Positions 19,732 through 28,877 of a stretch of DNA of 64,000 nucleotides are shown here, one piece after another. A model generated the notes under the pieces. The model made no database searches. It saw only the letters and a program-made list of their open reading frames with translations, and was not told the origin of the DNA. Location of the stretch: contig NZ_BCWX01000005.1 of assembly GCF_001894805.1 (NCBI RefSeq), positions 310,001-374,000 of the forward strand. Direction: 5' to 3'. Source of the DNA: Rhodococcus globerulus NBRC 14531. Lineage in GTDB: Bacteria; Actinomycetota; Actinomycetes; Mycobacteriales; Mycobacteriaceae. Within the stretch, counting starts at the first letter, position 1, and every line of letters begins with the position of its first letter. The position numbers and the translations under genes are program-made.

Positions 19732-20598
19732 CTAGTCGTCCGGACACCACTTCAATGTCACAGGCGTCAGCTCACCCGATTCGGGATCGAAAGGGATTAT
19801 GCGGAAATATCCTGAGTTCTGATCAACCTCGTCGTCATCGTTGAATTTGATTCCCGACCAAATACCCATCATCGTCGAACCTGCGTGGGCGAGCGCATGT
19901 TCGACTTCGCGCTGGGTCACCAGAACGGCAGCGCCAAGAGTCTGTGTGCCTTTGGCTTCCAAGTACAGCAGCTTTCCGCCCTTTTCGGCCGTCGCATCGA
20001 AAGGACTACCAAGCCTGGTATCCGTTATCTTCCAGCCCCGCGAACGATAATGCTCCATCAGGCGGTCTTGTGCAGCATCTTCGATCTTCTTCCGGAGCAC
20101 CGGGTCCTGCAGTCGCCCCTGAGCTGCCCCTCTACCCAAGCGGCCTTCCGCCTCGACATCAAGGCTGTCCCGGTGTGCAACCCACAACATTTCGAGATCC
20201 AACGCTGCGTTCGCCGCCAGCATGATGCCGCCGCCCTGAGGCCGCCAATGCTGCTCAGGCATAGCCTCTTCCAAGGCCTCAGTCGGCAACAGATCTTCGA
20301 CTGCGAGGACTACATCCCACCGCAGGTCGACATAGTTTGCCGGACGCGCCGAACCATCCCAATGCTTGCTCTCGTAAATTTCGCTGGTCACTTTTCCGCT
20401 GGCAACTATTCCTCGTCCCTTAGTTCCCTGACGAAGCAGGAAGACCCGGTCACCTGGGCTCACCCCACTCTTTCGCACACCGGTAGACCAGCTGTCCTTG
20501 ACCTTTACGCGTTTGACTGTTTGGTCGATGGCATCGAGATAGGCGGCACCCCAATCCCATTGATCCGGATTCCATGTAACGATCAATGCACCGTGCAT
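19732..20598 (-). CDS. EVE-like / NOV_C (DUF3883) domain protein
   Basis: 288 aa. Residues about 1-125 form a PUA/EVE-like domain (ALIVTWNPDQWDW, then VSPGDRVFLLRQG and GRGIVASGKV). Residues about 175-275 match the DUF3883 or Protein-NO-VEIN C-terminal domain, a PD-(D/E)XK nuclease-like fold: GSPFDATA supplies the Asp and LLYLEAKGTQ the ExK. EVE domains recognise modified DNA bases, and NOV_C domains occur in restriction and anti-phage proteins, so a modification-sensing nuclease is possible (inference). ATG 20598 has GGAGG 8 bases upstream; a longer 513-residue frame is rejected. It is bracketed by a 34-bp direct repeat. Confidence 0.7.
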   Translation of the reverse strand: MHGALIVTWNPDQWDWGAAYLDAIDQTVKRVKVKDSWSTGVRKSGVSPGDRVFLLRQGTKGRGIVASGKVTSEIYESKHWDGSARPANYVDLRWDVVLAVEDLLPTEALEEAMPEQHWRPQGGGIMLAANAALDLEMLWVAHRDSLDVEAEGRLGRGAAQGRLQDPVLRKKIEDAAQDRLMEHYRSRGWKITDTRLGSPFDATAEKGGKLLYLEAKGTQTLGAAVLVTQREVEHALAHAGSTMMGIWSGIKFNDDDEVDQNSGYFRIIPFDPESGELTPVTLKWCPDD

Positions 20599-20704
20599 GG
20601 CCGATACCTCCTGCGCAGACTGGTCCGTACCAAGATCGTAGGGTTCGGTCGCACTTCGGGTTCGACTACAAGCAGTATCCGTCTGAATTGCGTAGATTCT
20701 GATC

Positions 20705-20738
20705 GAAACGTCCCCGCGGGGACGTCTTTTCGGACAAA
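20705..20738 (+). repeat. 34-bp direct repeat, right copy
   Basis: The same 16-bp palindrome CGTCCCCGCGGGGACG followed by TCTTTTCGGACAAA. It lies just upstream of the ribosome site of the DUF6226-like gene and about 107 bp upstream of the EVE/NOV_C start. Hairpin plus T-rich tract resembles an intrinsic terminator, but no plus-strand gene ends here. Confidence 0.75.
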
Positions 20739-20754
20739 GCGGAGGGATACAACG

Positions 20755-21306
20755 TTGGACGATCCACCCGAAGAGGCATACGGGCGCGTCACGAACCCGG
20801 AACGGTTTGCTCCGTTGATACCGGCTGCCGAAGAGTTGATCAGCGATCTGGTATCCAGGTTCGACGTGACGATTTCCCGCGGTCCAGCGGCGCCGTCGAA
20901 GTCGAAGACCGTCGCGATGTTGGAGACGGTGCGGATAACTCCCGTTCGCCGGGACCAAGCACCGCTCACGATCACTTTCACGTCGTTTCCCGGGCTGTAT
21001 CTCGACGTCGGTGCGTGGCAGCACATCGCGCTCCCCTCCTGCGGATGCGACGCGTGCAGTGAGGACGCAGAATCCACCTTGCGGGAGTTGGCTGAATACT
21101 CCGAAGCGCTGACTGCTGGGCAACTCTCCGAACGCATCACCGGCAATCTTCGGCCAGTGCTCGAACATTCCTGGGAAGGCAATGGCTGGGGTCGTAGCGG
21201 CAAGTCCTCTCTGTCCAGGGAGAAAGCCGCCGAGCTTCGTGCCGGACCGGTGCAACCGCCGACGGATGGCCACTGGAGACCGTGGTCGACGACACTGCCC
21301 TCCTAG
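20755..21306 (+). CDS. DUF6226-like hypothetical protein
   Basis: 183 aa, soluble, no signal peptide or membrane segment. Key features: EAYGRVTNPERFAPL at the N-terminus, a segment TFTSFPGLYLDVGAW, then LPSCGCDACSED with three Cys and LSREKAAEL near the end. This matches an uncharacterised actinobacterial family (DUF6226). TTG 20755 is chosen because GGAGGG lies 8 bases upstream and no ATG/GTG fits before the conserved start. It sits directly after the right 34-bp repeat, head to head with the EVE/NOV_C gene. Function unknown. Confidence 0.65.
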   Translation: MDDPPEEAYGRVTNPERFAPLIPAAEELISDLVSRFDVTISRGPAAPSKSKTVAMLETVRITPVRRDQAPLTITFTSFPGLYLDVGAWQHIALPSCGCDACSEDAESTLRELAEYSEALTAGQLSERITGNLRPVLEHSWEGNGWGRSGKSSLSREKAAELRAGPVQPPTDGHWRPWSTTLPS

Positions 21307-21341
21307 ACTGAGATCTCACAGGCAAAGGGCAGGAGGCTGAG

Positions 21342-21395
21342 GTGGCCGATACAACAGGGGTGGCCGATACAACAGGGGTAGCCGCTACAACAGTG
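21342..21395 (+). repeat. 18-bp tandem repeat in the 5' end of the alkD-like gene
   Basis: Two identical 18-bp units (21342-21359 and 21360-21377) and a third degenerate one. Each unit begins with a GTG that could itself act as a start codon. Confidence 0.8.
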
Positions 21396-22049
21396 GCCGA
21401 GGTAATCGCCGAACTGGCCGCACTCGAGGATCCGAAAGCCCGCGCGGTGAACGAGAAGCACGGCGACGATCACGGCGTGAACCTCAGCAAATTGCGCGCC
21501 ATCGCGAAGCGACTGAAGACGCAGCAGAAACTCGCACAACAGCTTTGGAAGACGGAGGACACCGCAGCGCGCCTGCTGGCGATCCTGATCTGCCGTCCGA
21601 AGGCGTTCGACCGCGACGAGTTGGACGCCATGTTGCGGGAGGCCCGCACGCCCAAAGTGCATGACTGGCTCGTGAACTACGTAGTGAAGAAGAACCCGCA
21701 CTGCGAGGAACTGCGTCTGGCTTGGTCAGAGGATCCGGATCCAGTGGTAGCGAGCGCCGGCTGGGCTCTGACTACCGAGCGCGTGGCGAAGAAACCCGAG
21801 GGCCTCGACCTAGCGCGTCTGCTCGACGTCATCGAGGCGGAGATGAAGGATGCTCCCGATCGCTTGCAGTGGGCGATGAACCACACCCTGGCTCAGATCG
21901 GGATCGAGCACGCCGAGTACCGCGCCCGGGCAATCGACATAGGCGAACGGCTGCGGGTACTCGAGGATTACCCGACTCCCCCGAACTGCACATCTCCGTT
22001 TGCACCCATCTGGATCAACGAGATGGTCCGACGACAGAACAACGCGTAA
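21342..22049 (+). CDS. DNA alkylation repair protein, AlkD-like (HEAT-repeat)
   Basis: 235 aa, all-alpha. The body (GVNLSKLRAIAKRLK, DPVVASAGWALTTER, LQWAMNHTLAQIG, FAPIWINEMV) matches the COG4912-type DNA alkylation repair family, whose AlkD members excise alkylated purines; a distant branch of unproven activity is likely here. GTG 21342 has AGGAGG five bases upstream. The first residues are an in-frame repeat, ADTTGV twice then AATTV, coded by an 18-bp tandem repeat, so the N-terminus may vary in length. It follows the DUF6226-like gene by 35 bases and may be co-transcribed. Confidence 0.72.
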   Translation: MADTTGVADTTGVAATTVAEVIAELAALEDPKARAVNEKHGDDHGVNLSKLRAIAKRLKTQQKLAQQLWKTEDTAARLLAILICRPKAFDRDELDAMLREARTPKVHDWLVNYVVKKNPHCEELRLAWSEDPDPVVASAGWALTTERVAKKPEGLDLARLLDVIEAEMKDAPDRLQWAMNHTLAQIGIEHAEYRARAIDIGERLRVLEDYPTPPNCTSPFAPIWINEMVRRQNNA

Positions 22050-22076
22050 TTTCCGGACTACCTCAACCAACAAAAA

Positions 22077-22112
22077 ACGAGGCCACAAACTCGAAAGAGT
22101 TTGTGGCCTCGT
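22077..22112. terminator. Bidirectional terminator between alkD-like gene and tRNA-Leu
   Basis: A 16-bp perfect stem with GAAA tetraloop (22077-22092 with 22097-22112). A six-base A-tract on the left gives the minus-strand tRNA-Leu transcript a U-tract. Confidence 0.9.
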
Positions 22113-22115
22113 CTG

Positions 22116-22201
22116 TGGTGGGCGAAGGGGGACTTGAACCCCCACGTCCCTAAGGACACTGGCACCTGAAGCCAGCGCGTCTGCCATTCCGCCACTCGCC
22201 C
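22116..22201 (-). tRNA. tRNA-Leu (anticodon CAG)
   Basis: 86 nt including an encoded CCA end. Acceptor GGGCGAG pairs with CTTCGCCC; anticodon stem CTGGC/GCCAG holds loop TTCAGGT; a class-II long variable arm (GTGTCCTTAGGGACGT) and the T-loop TTCAAGT are present. Confidence 0.97.
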
Positions 22202-22455
22202 GAGCAACGTCGAAACATTATCACGACAACATTTGAAACTTCTATTCGTACTGGTCACGGCATGAAACGAAGAACACAGGGTACTTCAGTGGGAGGAACC
22301 GATATCATGCAGGAACCAGAGGCAGATACTGCCGAACAGCCGTTTGACAGTACCGTGGAACCTGACAGCAGTTCGAACGACACGCGAGTGGGCGATGCCG
22401 GCGCTAGTTGCCGAGCATTTTTCCACCGGGAAATGCGAAGCGAGAGGAGACCCCG

Positions 22456-23868
22456 ATGGGCATCGTTCAGCGTTTTGAGCGAAAGCTTCAAGGAGCTGTC
22501 GGCGACGCATTCGCACGTGTCTTCGGCGGCGGCGTCGTACCGCAAGAAGTAGAGGCTGCGCTCCAACAGGAAGCGCGCGACCGCGTCGAGCACCTCGGCG
22601 GCGGAATTCTCCTTGCCCCCAACCACTATGTGATCACGATCAACAATTCGGATCACGAGGAGTTGGCGGCCGACCGCGACCTCACTATCAAGGCTTTCAG
22701 CCGGCATCTGCAGGATTTCATCCGAGATCAGGGCTGGCAGACGTATGGCGATATTTCGGTGACTTTCGAGCCCTCGCCTACATTGCATACCGGTCAGTTC
22801 CGCACCCGCGGCACTGTCGACCCGGACGACGATGCCGATCAGGCATCGCCCCGGTCCAATGTTCCGCAGGTATCGTCTCGACCGCCACAATCACCTGCAC
22901 CTATTGTTCCCCCTGTTTCGAATCCAGTCCCGTCACAACCAGGAGCCGGCACCATGACGCAGAACTCAGGCTACGAGTCCAGCCGCGAACCGGCTGGTCG
23001 CCAGCCCGATCAGCAGCCGGCGCGCAACGGATACTCACACGACGACGGCAACTACCCGGCACCACGGGGCCAGGAAGCGCCGCCGCAGAACGGGTACGAC
23101 CGCGGCGACGGTTACCGCACCGGTGACGATCAGCCGCAGCAGCAGGCGCCCTACGACCAGGGCGGGTACAACCAGCAGGGCTACCAGCAGCAGCCGTACA
23201 ACAACAACCAGCAGGCGTACCAGGGCAGCTACGACCAGCAGGGTTACCAGCAGCAGCCGTACGACGCTCAGCAGGGCGGCTACCAGCAGCCTGCCTACGA
23301 TCAGCAGTCCTACGACCAGGGCGGTTACAACCAGCAGGCGTACCAGGGTGGTTACGACCAGCAGGGTTACCAGCAGCAGCCGTACGACGCCCAGTCTTAC
23401 GATCAGGGCAGCTACGACCAGCAGGGTTACCAGCAGCAGCCGTACGACGCCCAGTCTTACGATCAGGGCAGCTACGACCAGCAGGCATACAACAATCAGG
23501 GCGGCAACTACGACCAGACACAGTCGTACGCCCAGCAGGGTTACAACCAGGGTGGTTACGCGCCCGCAGCCCCGCAGGCTGCTGTGACGGCAACCCTCCA
23601 GCTCGAGGACGGCAGTGGACGCCACTTCCAGCTCCGCGATGGCAGCAACATCATCGGCCGCGGCCAGGAAGCACAGTTCCGTCTTCCCGACACCGGTGTT
23701 TCACGTCGTCACATCGACATCCGCTGGGACGGCCGGACGGCAATGCTGTCCGATCTCGGTTCCACGAACGGCACCACAGTTAACGGGGCGCCGGTTCAGG
23801 ACTGGCAACTCGCCGACGGCGACATCATTCGCGCTGGTCACTCCGAGATCTTGGTCCGTATCCTCTGA
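22456..23868 (+). CDS. fhaA: FHA-domain protein FhaA with DUF3662 domain and Q/Y/G-rich linker
   Basis: 470 aa. Residues 1-about 125 are the DUF3662 domain (MGIVQRFERKLQ, VVPQEVEAALQQE). The C-terminal about 90 residues form an FHA domain (IIGRGQEAQFRLPD, GVSRRHIDIRW, DLGSTNGTTVNG) that binds phosphothreonine; in mycobacteria FhaA binds phosphorylated MviN and tempers peptidoglycan synthesis. Between them is a long low-complexity linker of Gln, Tyr, Gly, Asn and Asp with repeats such as QQGYQQQPY. ATG 22456 has AGAGGAGA upstream. First gene of the plus-strand cell-wall kinase block; 188 bp separate it from fhaB. Confidence 0.93.
   Translation: MGIVQRFERKLQGAVGDAFARVFGGGVVPQEVEAALQQEARDRVEHLGGGILLAPNHYVITINNSDHEELAADRDLTIKAFSRHLQDFIRDQGWQTYGDISVTFEPSPTLHTGQFRTRGTVDPDDDADQASPRSNVPQVSSRPPQSPAPIVPPVSNPVPSQPGAGTMTQNSGYESSREPAGRQPDQQPARNGYSHDDGNYPAPRGQEAPPQNGYDRGDGYRTGDDQPQQQAPYDQGGYNQQGYQQQPYNNNQQAYQGSYDQQGYQQQPYDAQQGGYQQPAYDQQSYDQGGYNQQAYQGGYDQQGYQQQPYDAQSYDQGSYDQQGYQQQPYDAQSYDQGSYDQQAYNNQGGNYDQTQSYAQQGYNQGGYAPAAPQAAVTATLQLEDGSGRHFQLRDGSNIIGRGQEAQFRLPDTGVSRRHIDIRWDGRTAMLSDLGSTNGTTVNGAPVQDWQLADGDIIRAGHSEILVRIL
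23353..23485 (+). repeat. 60-bp tandem repeat inside fhaA
   Basis: Sequence with an exact 60-bp period over 133 bases (2.2 copies). It encodes 20-residue units of the Q/Y-rich linker, and the DNA is identical between copies, indicating recent duplication or slippage. Shorter degenerate units extend over about 23140-23560. Confidence 0.9.
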
Positions 23869-24056
23869 GTGTGACGAAGGTTGCTGGCGAATATTCCGAT
23901 AACAATCGAACATAGGGCGGTCCGTCGGCGCGCCTCCGGCACTCCATGTCAGTATCGTGATCTTTCGGGGCCCCGTGCCCCATATGATGCTGCCAGTCGA
24001 CAACGCTCGAACCCTTGCTGCGGCGGGGATCGAGCCATAGAAGGAGGTGGACAGCC

Positions 24057-24521
24057 GTGCAGGGCCTGATTCTGCAACTCACACGGGCAGGCTTTCTGCT
24101 CCTCTTGTGGCTGTTCGTCTGGGCAGTCCTGCGCACGCTGCGGTCGGATATCTACGCCGGCTCCGGAGTGCGTGTTCCTCAGCGGTACACACGCGCCGGG
24201 AAAGTCCTCCCCTCCCTCGGTAAAACGAAGGTGCCTCGCTATCTGGTCGTCACACAAGGCGCTCTCGCCGGCACTCGCATCACGTTGGGTTCGCAACCCG
24301 TCATGATCGGTCGCGCCGACGATTCCACGCTGGTCCTGACCGATGACTACGCGTCGACGCGCCATGCGCGGCTCTCCCAACGCGGGGCCGACTGGTACGT
24401 CGAAGATCTTGGTTCCACCAACGGCACTTACCTGGACCGCGCCAAGGTCACCACGGCTGTGCGGGTCCCGTTGGGTACCCCGGTCCGTGTCGGCAAGACG
24501 GTAATCGAGTTACGCCCGTGA
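24057..24521 (+). CDS. fhaB: FHA-domain membrane protein FhaB (FipA)
   Basis: 154 aa. An N-terminal transmembrane helix (FLLLLWLFVWAVL) anchors a cytoplasmic FHA domain (MIGRADDSTLVLTDDYASTRHARL, EDLGSTNGTYLD). In mycobacteria the homologue is a substrate of PknA/PknB and links them to FtsZ/FtsQ at the septum. GTG 24057 has AAGGAGGT ten bases upstream; an in-frame TTG/ATG further up is rejected. The stop overlaps the pstP start by four bases (GTGA). Confidence 0.93.
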   Translation: MQGLILQLTRAGFLLLLWLFVWAVLRTLRSDIYAGSGVRVPQRYTRAGKVLPSLGKTKVPRYLVVTQGALAGTRITLGSQPVMIGRADDSTLVLTDDYASTRHARLSQRGADWYVEDLGSTNGTYLDRAKVTTAVRVPLGTPVRVGKTVIELRP

Positions 24522-25960
24522 CCCTTGTTCTCCGCTACGCGGCGCGCAGCGACCGTGGTCTGGTGCGCTCCAACAACGAAGATTCCGTGTACGCGGGTGC
24601 TCGCCTCCTGGCTCTGGCCGACGGTATGGGCGGCCACGCGGCCGGTGAAGTTGCGTCGCAGCTGATGATCGCGGCGCTTGCGCATCTCGACGACGACGAG
24701 CCCGGCGAGGATCTGCTCGGCAAGCTAGAGGTGGCAACGCGTGAGGGCAACGACTCCATTGCCGATCATGTCGAGGAAGAACCTGAACTCGACGGCATGG
24801 GGACAACGCTCACCGCGATTCTCTTCTCGGGCAGCAAGCTCGGCCTGGTGCATATCGGTGACTCGCGCGCGTATCTGCTGCGCGACAACCATCTGACGCA
24901 GATCACCCGCGACGACACTTTTGTTCAGTCCTTGGTCGACGAGGGCCGGATCACAGCAGAACAGGCACACACTCACCCGCAGCGGTCGCTGATCATGCGC
25001 GCGCTGACGGGCAACGAGATCGAGCCGACGCTCACCATGCGCGAAGCCCGCGCCGGCGATCGTTATCTCCTGTGCTCCGACGGATTGTCCGACGTGGTCA
25101 GCGACGAAACCATCGAGAACACGATGCGCGAGGGCTCGCAGGAAGAGTGCGCGGACCGACTCATCGAGTTGGCCCTGCGCAGCGGCGGTCCGGACAACGT
25201 CACCGTCGTCGTGGCCGACGTCATCGACCTCGATTACGGACAGTCACGTCCCATCGTCGCGGGCGCCGCGTCCACCGAGGAAGAAGAGTTCACTCCTCCT
25301 CCCAATACCGCTGCCGGACGCGCTGCCGCTATGCGTCCACCGCGCGCGACACCCAAACGTGTTGTTTCCCAACCTGAACCCGAGCCGAAAAAGAAGCGGA
25401 ACCGGTTGTGGTGGGTGGTTATCGCCGTTGTGCTGCTCGCGGTGATCGGAGTTGGCGCCGTCATCGGACGCACCGTTATCCGCAACAACTACTACGTCGG
25501 AGCCGACGAGGGCCGCGTCACGGTGCTGCGCGGAATTCCCGGTTCAGTCCTCGGTTACTCGCTGCAGGAAGCTGACCTGATCGGGTGCGTCGGCGACGAC
25601 GACGTCCTGACGCTTGTCTCCCCGAACGAGATCCCGAGCGATTGCAACGTCCTCGAGGTGACCGATCTGCAACCGTCGGCGCAGGAACAGGTCAGGGCCG
25701 GGCTGCCGTCTGGCAATCGTACGGACGCGCAGAGCCAGATGATCCGGCTCATCGGCGGCGACCTTCTGCCTCGTTGTGAATCGATTCCGTCCACCACGAC
25801 TTCGGCGACTCCGACGCCGCCGCCGGTGGGAACAGCGGTGGTTCCGACTACCGAAGCGCCGCCGCCACCGGTAGAGCCTGTGCCTCCCGTGGCAACAACC
25901 ACCACTCCGACACCGACACCGACCGGAATTCCCGGTCAGACTTGCAGGACGGTCAACTGA
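24518..25960 (+). CDS. pstP: PP2C-family Ser/Thr protein phosphatase PstP
   Basis: 480 aa. The catalytic domain (about 1-240) has the PP2C metal motifs [29 protein letters not shown] and [11 protein letters not shown] single membrane helix near residue 305 ([19 protein letters not shown]) is followed by an extracytoplasmic domain ending in a Pro/Thr-rich tail. It reverses PknA/PknB phosphorylation of cell-wall and division proteins. GTG start overlaps fhaB; the stop TGA shares its A with the rodA ATG, so translation of the block is coupled. Confidence 0.96.
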   Translation: MTLVLRYAARSDRGLVRSNNEDSVYAGARLLALADGMGGHAAGEVASQLMIAALAHLDDDEPGEDLLGKLEVATREGNDSIADHVEEEPELDGMGTTLTAILFSGSKLGLVHIGDSRAYLLRDNHLTQITRDDTFVQSLVDEGRITAEQAHTHPQRSLIMRALTGNEIEPTLTMREARAGDRYLLCSDGLSDVVSDETIENTMREGSQEECADRLIELALRSGGPDNVTVVVADVIDLDYGQSRPIVAGAASTEEEEFTPPPNTAAGRAAAMRPPRATPKRVVSQPEPEPKKKRNRLWWVVIAVVLLAVIGVGAVIGRTVIRNNYYVGADEGRVTVLRGIPGSVLGYSLQEADLIGCVGDDDVLTLVSPNEIPSDCNVLEVTDLQPSAQEQVRAGLPSGNRTDAQSQMIRLIGGDLLPRCESIPSTTTSATPTPPPVGTAVVPTTEAPPPPVEPVPPVATTTTPTPTPTGIPGQTCRTVN

Positions 25961-27411
25961 TGTCGTCCAACGCCACTGCTGGGACGGCTTTTCCGAGCCC
26001 GCCCGGAGGTTTTGCTCCGGCGCCGGTCCAGTCCACTCGGCGCAACATGGAACTGATGCTGCTCGGGTTTGCAGTCATCATCACCACGGTGTCACTGCTG
26101 CTGGTGGAGGCAAGCCAGGAGCAGAAGATCACTCTGGATCTGGCGAAGTACGCGCTGGCGTACACGGGTCTGTTCCTGATTGCGCACTTGGCGATCAGGC
26201 GATATGCGCCGTACGCGGATCCGTTGCTGTTGCCGATCGTGGCATTGCTCAACGGCCTCGGCCTGGTCCTGATTCACCGTCTGGACCTGGCCGACCAACA
26301 GACTGCGCTGTACAACGGCGTCGAAGCACCATCGCCGGACGCTAACCAGCAGGTCATGTGGACGGCCTTGGCGATTGCGGGTTTTGTTCTGCTGCTGGTG
26401 TTCTTGAGGGACTACCGGTTGATGGCCCGGTTCAGCTACACGCTGGGTCTGGCCGGACTGGTGTTTTTGGCGATCCCGGCAATCCTGCCGGCGAAGTTCT
26501 CGAGTGTGAACGGCGCGAAGATCTGGATTCGCCTGCCCGGATTCAGTATTCAGCCTGGTGAGTTCGCCAAGATCCTGCTGATCATCTTCTTTGCGTCGGT
26601 CCTGGTTGCCAAGCGCGATCTGTTCACCACGGCCGGCAAGCACTTCCTCGGCATGGACTTTCCGCGTGCCCGCGATCTCGGTCCGATCCTGCTCGCCTGG
26701 ATCGTGTCCGTCGGGGTGCTCGTGTTCGAGACCGACCTCGGTACGTCGTTGCTGTTGTTCAGCACGGTGCTGGTGATGCTGTACATCGCCACCGAGCGCG
26801 TGGGGTGGCTCGTGATCGGTGGCGGACTGCTCGCCATCGGATTCTTCTTCGCCTACAAGATGTTCGGCCACGTCCGCGTGCGCGTCGACACCTGGCTGGA
26901 CCCGCTCGGCGACTACGCCAACACCGGTTATCAGATTTCACAGTCGCTGTTCGGCCTGGCCACGGGCGGTATCGCCGGTACAGGCTTGGGCAGTGGCCGG
27001 CCCAATCAGGTGCCGTTCGCCAAGACCGACTTCATCATCGCGACCATCGGCGAAGAGTTGGGGCTCATCGGCCTCGCTGCTGTCTTGATGTTGTTCCTGA
27101 TCCTGATCGTTCGTGGCCTGCGCACGGCACTGGCCGTGCGTGACAGCTTCGGCAAGCTGCTTGCCGCCGGCTTGTCGTTCACCATCGCGATCCAGATCTT
27201 TGTCGTCGTCGGCGGCGTCACCAAGCTGATTCCGCTCACAGGTTTGACGACGCCATTCATGTCGTACGGCGGTTCGTCGCTTCTCGCGAACTACCTCCTG
27301 ATGGCCATCCTCATCCGAATCTCCGACGCAGCCCGCGCGCCGGTAGTTGCCAAGAAGAAGGGTCCGCCCCCTATCGCCGACGCCAATACCGAGATGATGC
27401 CGCGCGTATGA
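25960..27411 (+). CDS. rodA: SEDS-family peptidoglycan polymerase RodA
   Basis: 483 aa, about ten membrane helices, the glycosyltransferase that polymerises lipid II with its partner class-B PBP. The SEDS signature is visible: [21 protein letters not shown], then [16 protein letters not shown] and [19 protein letters not shown] 25960 overlaps the pstP stop by one base; an upstream start at 25942 would lie inside pstP. The ATGA overlap with pbpA matches their known functional pairing. Confidence 0.96.
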   Translation: MSSNATAGTAFPSPPGGFAPAPVQSTRRNMELMLLGFAVIITTVSLLLVEASQEQKITLDLAKYALAYTGLFLIAHLAIRRYAPYADPLLLPIVALLNGLGLVLIHRLDLADQQTALYNGVEAPSPDANQQVMWTALAIAGFVLLLVFLRDYRLMARFSYTLGLAGLVFLAIPAILPAKFSSVNGAKIWIRLPGFSIQPGEFAKILLIIFFASVLVAKRDLFTTAGKHFLGMDFPRARDLGPILLAWIVSVGVLVFETDLGTSLLLFSTVLVMLYIATERVGWLVIGGGLLAIGFFFAYKMFGHVRVRVDTWLDPLGDYANTGYQISQSLFGLATGGIAGTGLGSGRPNQVPFAKTDFIIATIGEELGLIGLAAVLMLFLILIVRGLRTALAVRDSFGKLLAAGLSFTIAIQIFVVVGGVTKLIPLTGLTTPFMSYGGSSLLANYLLMAILIRISDAARAPVVAKKKGPPPIADANTEMMPRV

Positions 27412-28874
27412 ACATTCCCCTACGCCGCGTCGCGATGGCCGTCATGTTGATGGTTGTCGCACTCCTCGCCAACGCGACTTACGTTCAGGTCATCAAAGCC
27501 GATGACCTGCGGGCCGACCCCCGCAACTCGCGGGTGCTGCTCGACGAGTACTCACGCCAGCGCGGTCAGATCTCCGCTGCCGGTCAGGTACTGGCCTCGT
27601 CCAGCATCACCGAGGATCGGTACAAGTACCTGCGCGAATACCCCAATCCGTACCCGTACGCGCCGGTGACCGGCTTCTACTCGATGCAGTACGGCAGCAC
27701 CGGCCTCGAGCGCACCGAAGATCCGATCCTCAACGGTTCGGACAACCGGTTGTTCAGCCAGCGATTCTTCGATCTGGTGTCCGGTCGCGATCCGCGCGGC
27801 GGAAACGTCGTGACAACTCTCAATCCGGCAATGCAGCAGGTTGCCTACGACCAGTTGACCAGCAAGGGCTATACCGGTTCCGTCGTTGCGATCGAGCCGA
27901 GCACCGGCCGAATCCTGAGCATGGTGAGCACACCGAGCTACGACCCGAACCTGCTTGCGGGCCACGACGGCGCCGAGACGACAAAAGCGTGGGACGAACT
28001 GAACGCTGACCCAGCCGATCCGTTGGTGAACCGGGCGATTTCCCAGACCTACCCGCCCGGCTCGACGTTCAAGGTGATCACCACCTCGGCTGCGCTCACG
28101 AACGGTGCTACCCCGGAGGATCAGTTGACTGCGGCGCCGCAGATCACGCTGCCCGGAACCAGCACCACGCTCGAGAACTACAACGGAAGCACCTGCGGAT
28201 CCAATCCGACGGCGTCGCTGCGTGACGCGTTTGCGCGTTCCTGCAACACCGCATTCGTCGAGCTGGGTATCAAGGACGGCGCCGACGCCATCAAGGACGA
28301 AGCCAAGGCATTCGGCATCGGCCCCAACACTCCCGCCATCCCGTTGTCGGTCGCAGACAGCACCGTCGGCGACATCCCCGACGACGCGGCCCTCGGACAG
28401 ACCAGTATCGGTCAACGCGACGTCGCTGTGACGCCGCTCGAGAATGCCGTGATCGCCGCTACCGTCGCCAACGGCGGTGTGCGGATGGCTCCAAATCTGA
28501 TTTCCCAACTGCAGGCACCGGACCTGACCGAACTCAGTGCACCGGCCCCGGTATCGATGGGCCAGGCGATTTCACCGACGGTGGCGGCAACTCTGACCGA
28601 TCTGATGATCGGTTCGGAGAACTTCACCGGCGGCGAGGGCAAGATCCCCGGCGTCCAGATCGCATCCAAGACAGGCACCGCCGAGCATGGCGTGAATCCG
28701 CGCGAAACACCGCCGCATGCCTGGTACATCGCGTTTGCACCGGCTCAGAATCCGACGGTTGCAGTCGCCGTCATCGTCGAGAACGGTGGCGACCGCGGAC
28801 TTGCCGCTACCGGTGGCTCGGTGGCTGCACCGATCGGTCGAGCAGTTATCGCAGCCGGAATACAAGGGGGCTGA
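27408..28874 (+). CDS. pbpA: Class-B penicillin-binding protein PbpA
   Basis: 488 aa peptidoglycan transpeptidase with one N-terminal membrane anchor ([18 protein letters not shown]). Catalytic motifs: SxxK at PGSTFKVI, SxN at SCNTAF and KTG at SKTGTAEHG. Works with RodA in septal or lateral wall synthesis and is a known PknB substrate in mycobacteria. ATG overlaps the rodA stop by four bases; pknA starts three bases after its stop. Confidence 0.96.
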   Translation: MNIPLRRVAMAVMLMVVALLANATYVQVIKADDLRADPRNSRVLLDEYSRQRGQISAAGQVLASSSITEDRYKYLREYPNPYPYAPVTGFYSMQYGSTGLERTEDPILNGSDNRLFSQRFFDLVSGRDPRGGNVVTTLNPAMQQVAYDQLTSKGYTGSVVAIEPSTGRILSMVSTPSYDPNLLAGHDGAETTKAWDELNADPADPLVNRAISQTYPPGSTFKVITTSAALTNGATPEDQLTAAPQITLPGTSTTLENYNGSTCGSNPTASLRDAFARSCNTAFVELGIKDGADAIKDEAKAFGIGPNTPAIPLSVADSTVGDIPDDAALGQTSIGQRDVAVTPLENAVIAATVANGGVRMAPNLISQLQAPDLTELSAPAPVSMGQAISPTVAATLTDLMIGSENFTGGEGKIPGVQIASKTGTAEHGVNPRETPPHAWYIAFAPAQNPTVAVAVIVENGGDRGLAATGGSVAAPIGRAVIAAGIQGG

Positions 28875-28877
28875 ACC

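Noticed and set aside
20599-21273. 225-residue N-terminal extension of the EVE/NOV_C gene
   Set aside because: It overlaps the DUF6226-like gene, and ATG 20598 has a strong ribosome site and begins the conserved domain.
23140-23570. CRISPR-like array
   Set aside because: The repeats are in-frame coding units of the FhaA linker without unique spacers and without cas genes.
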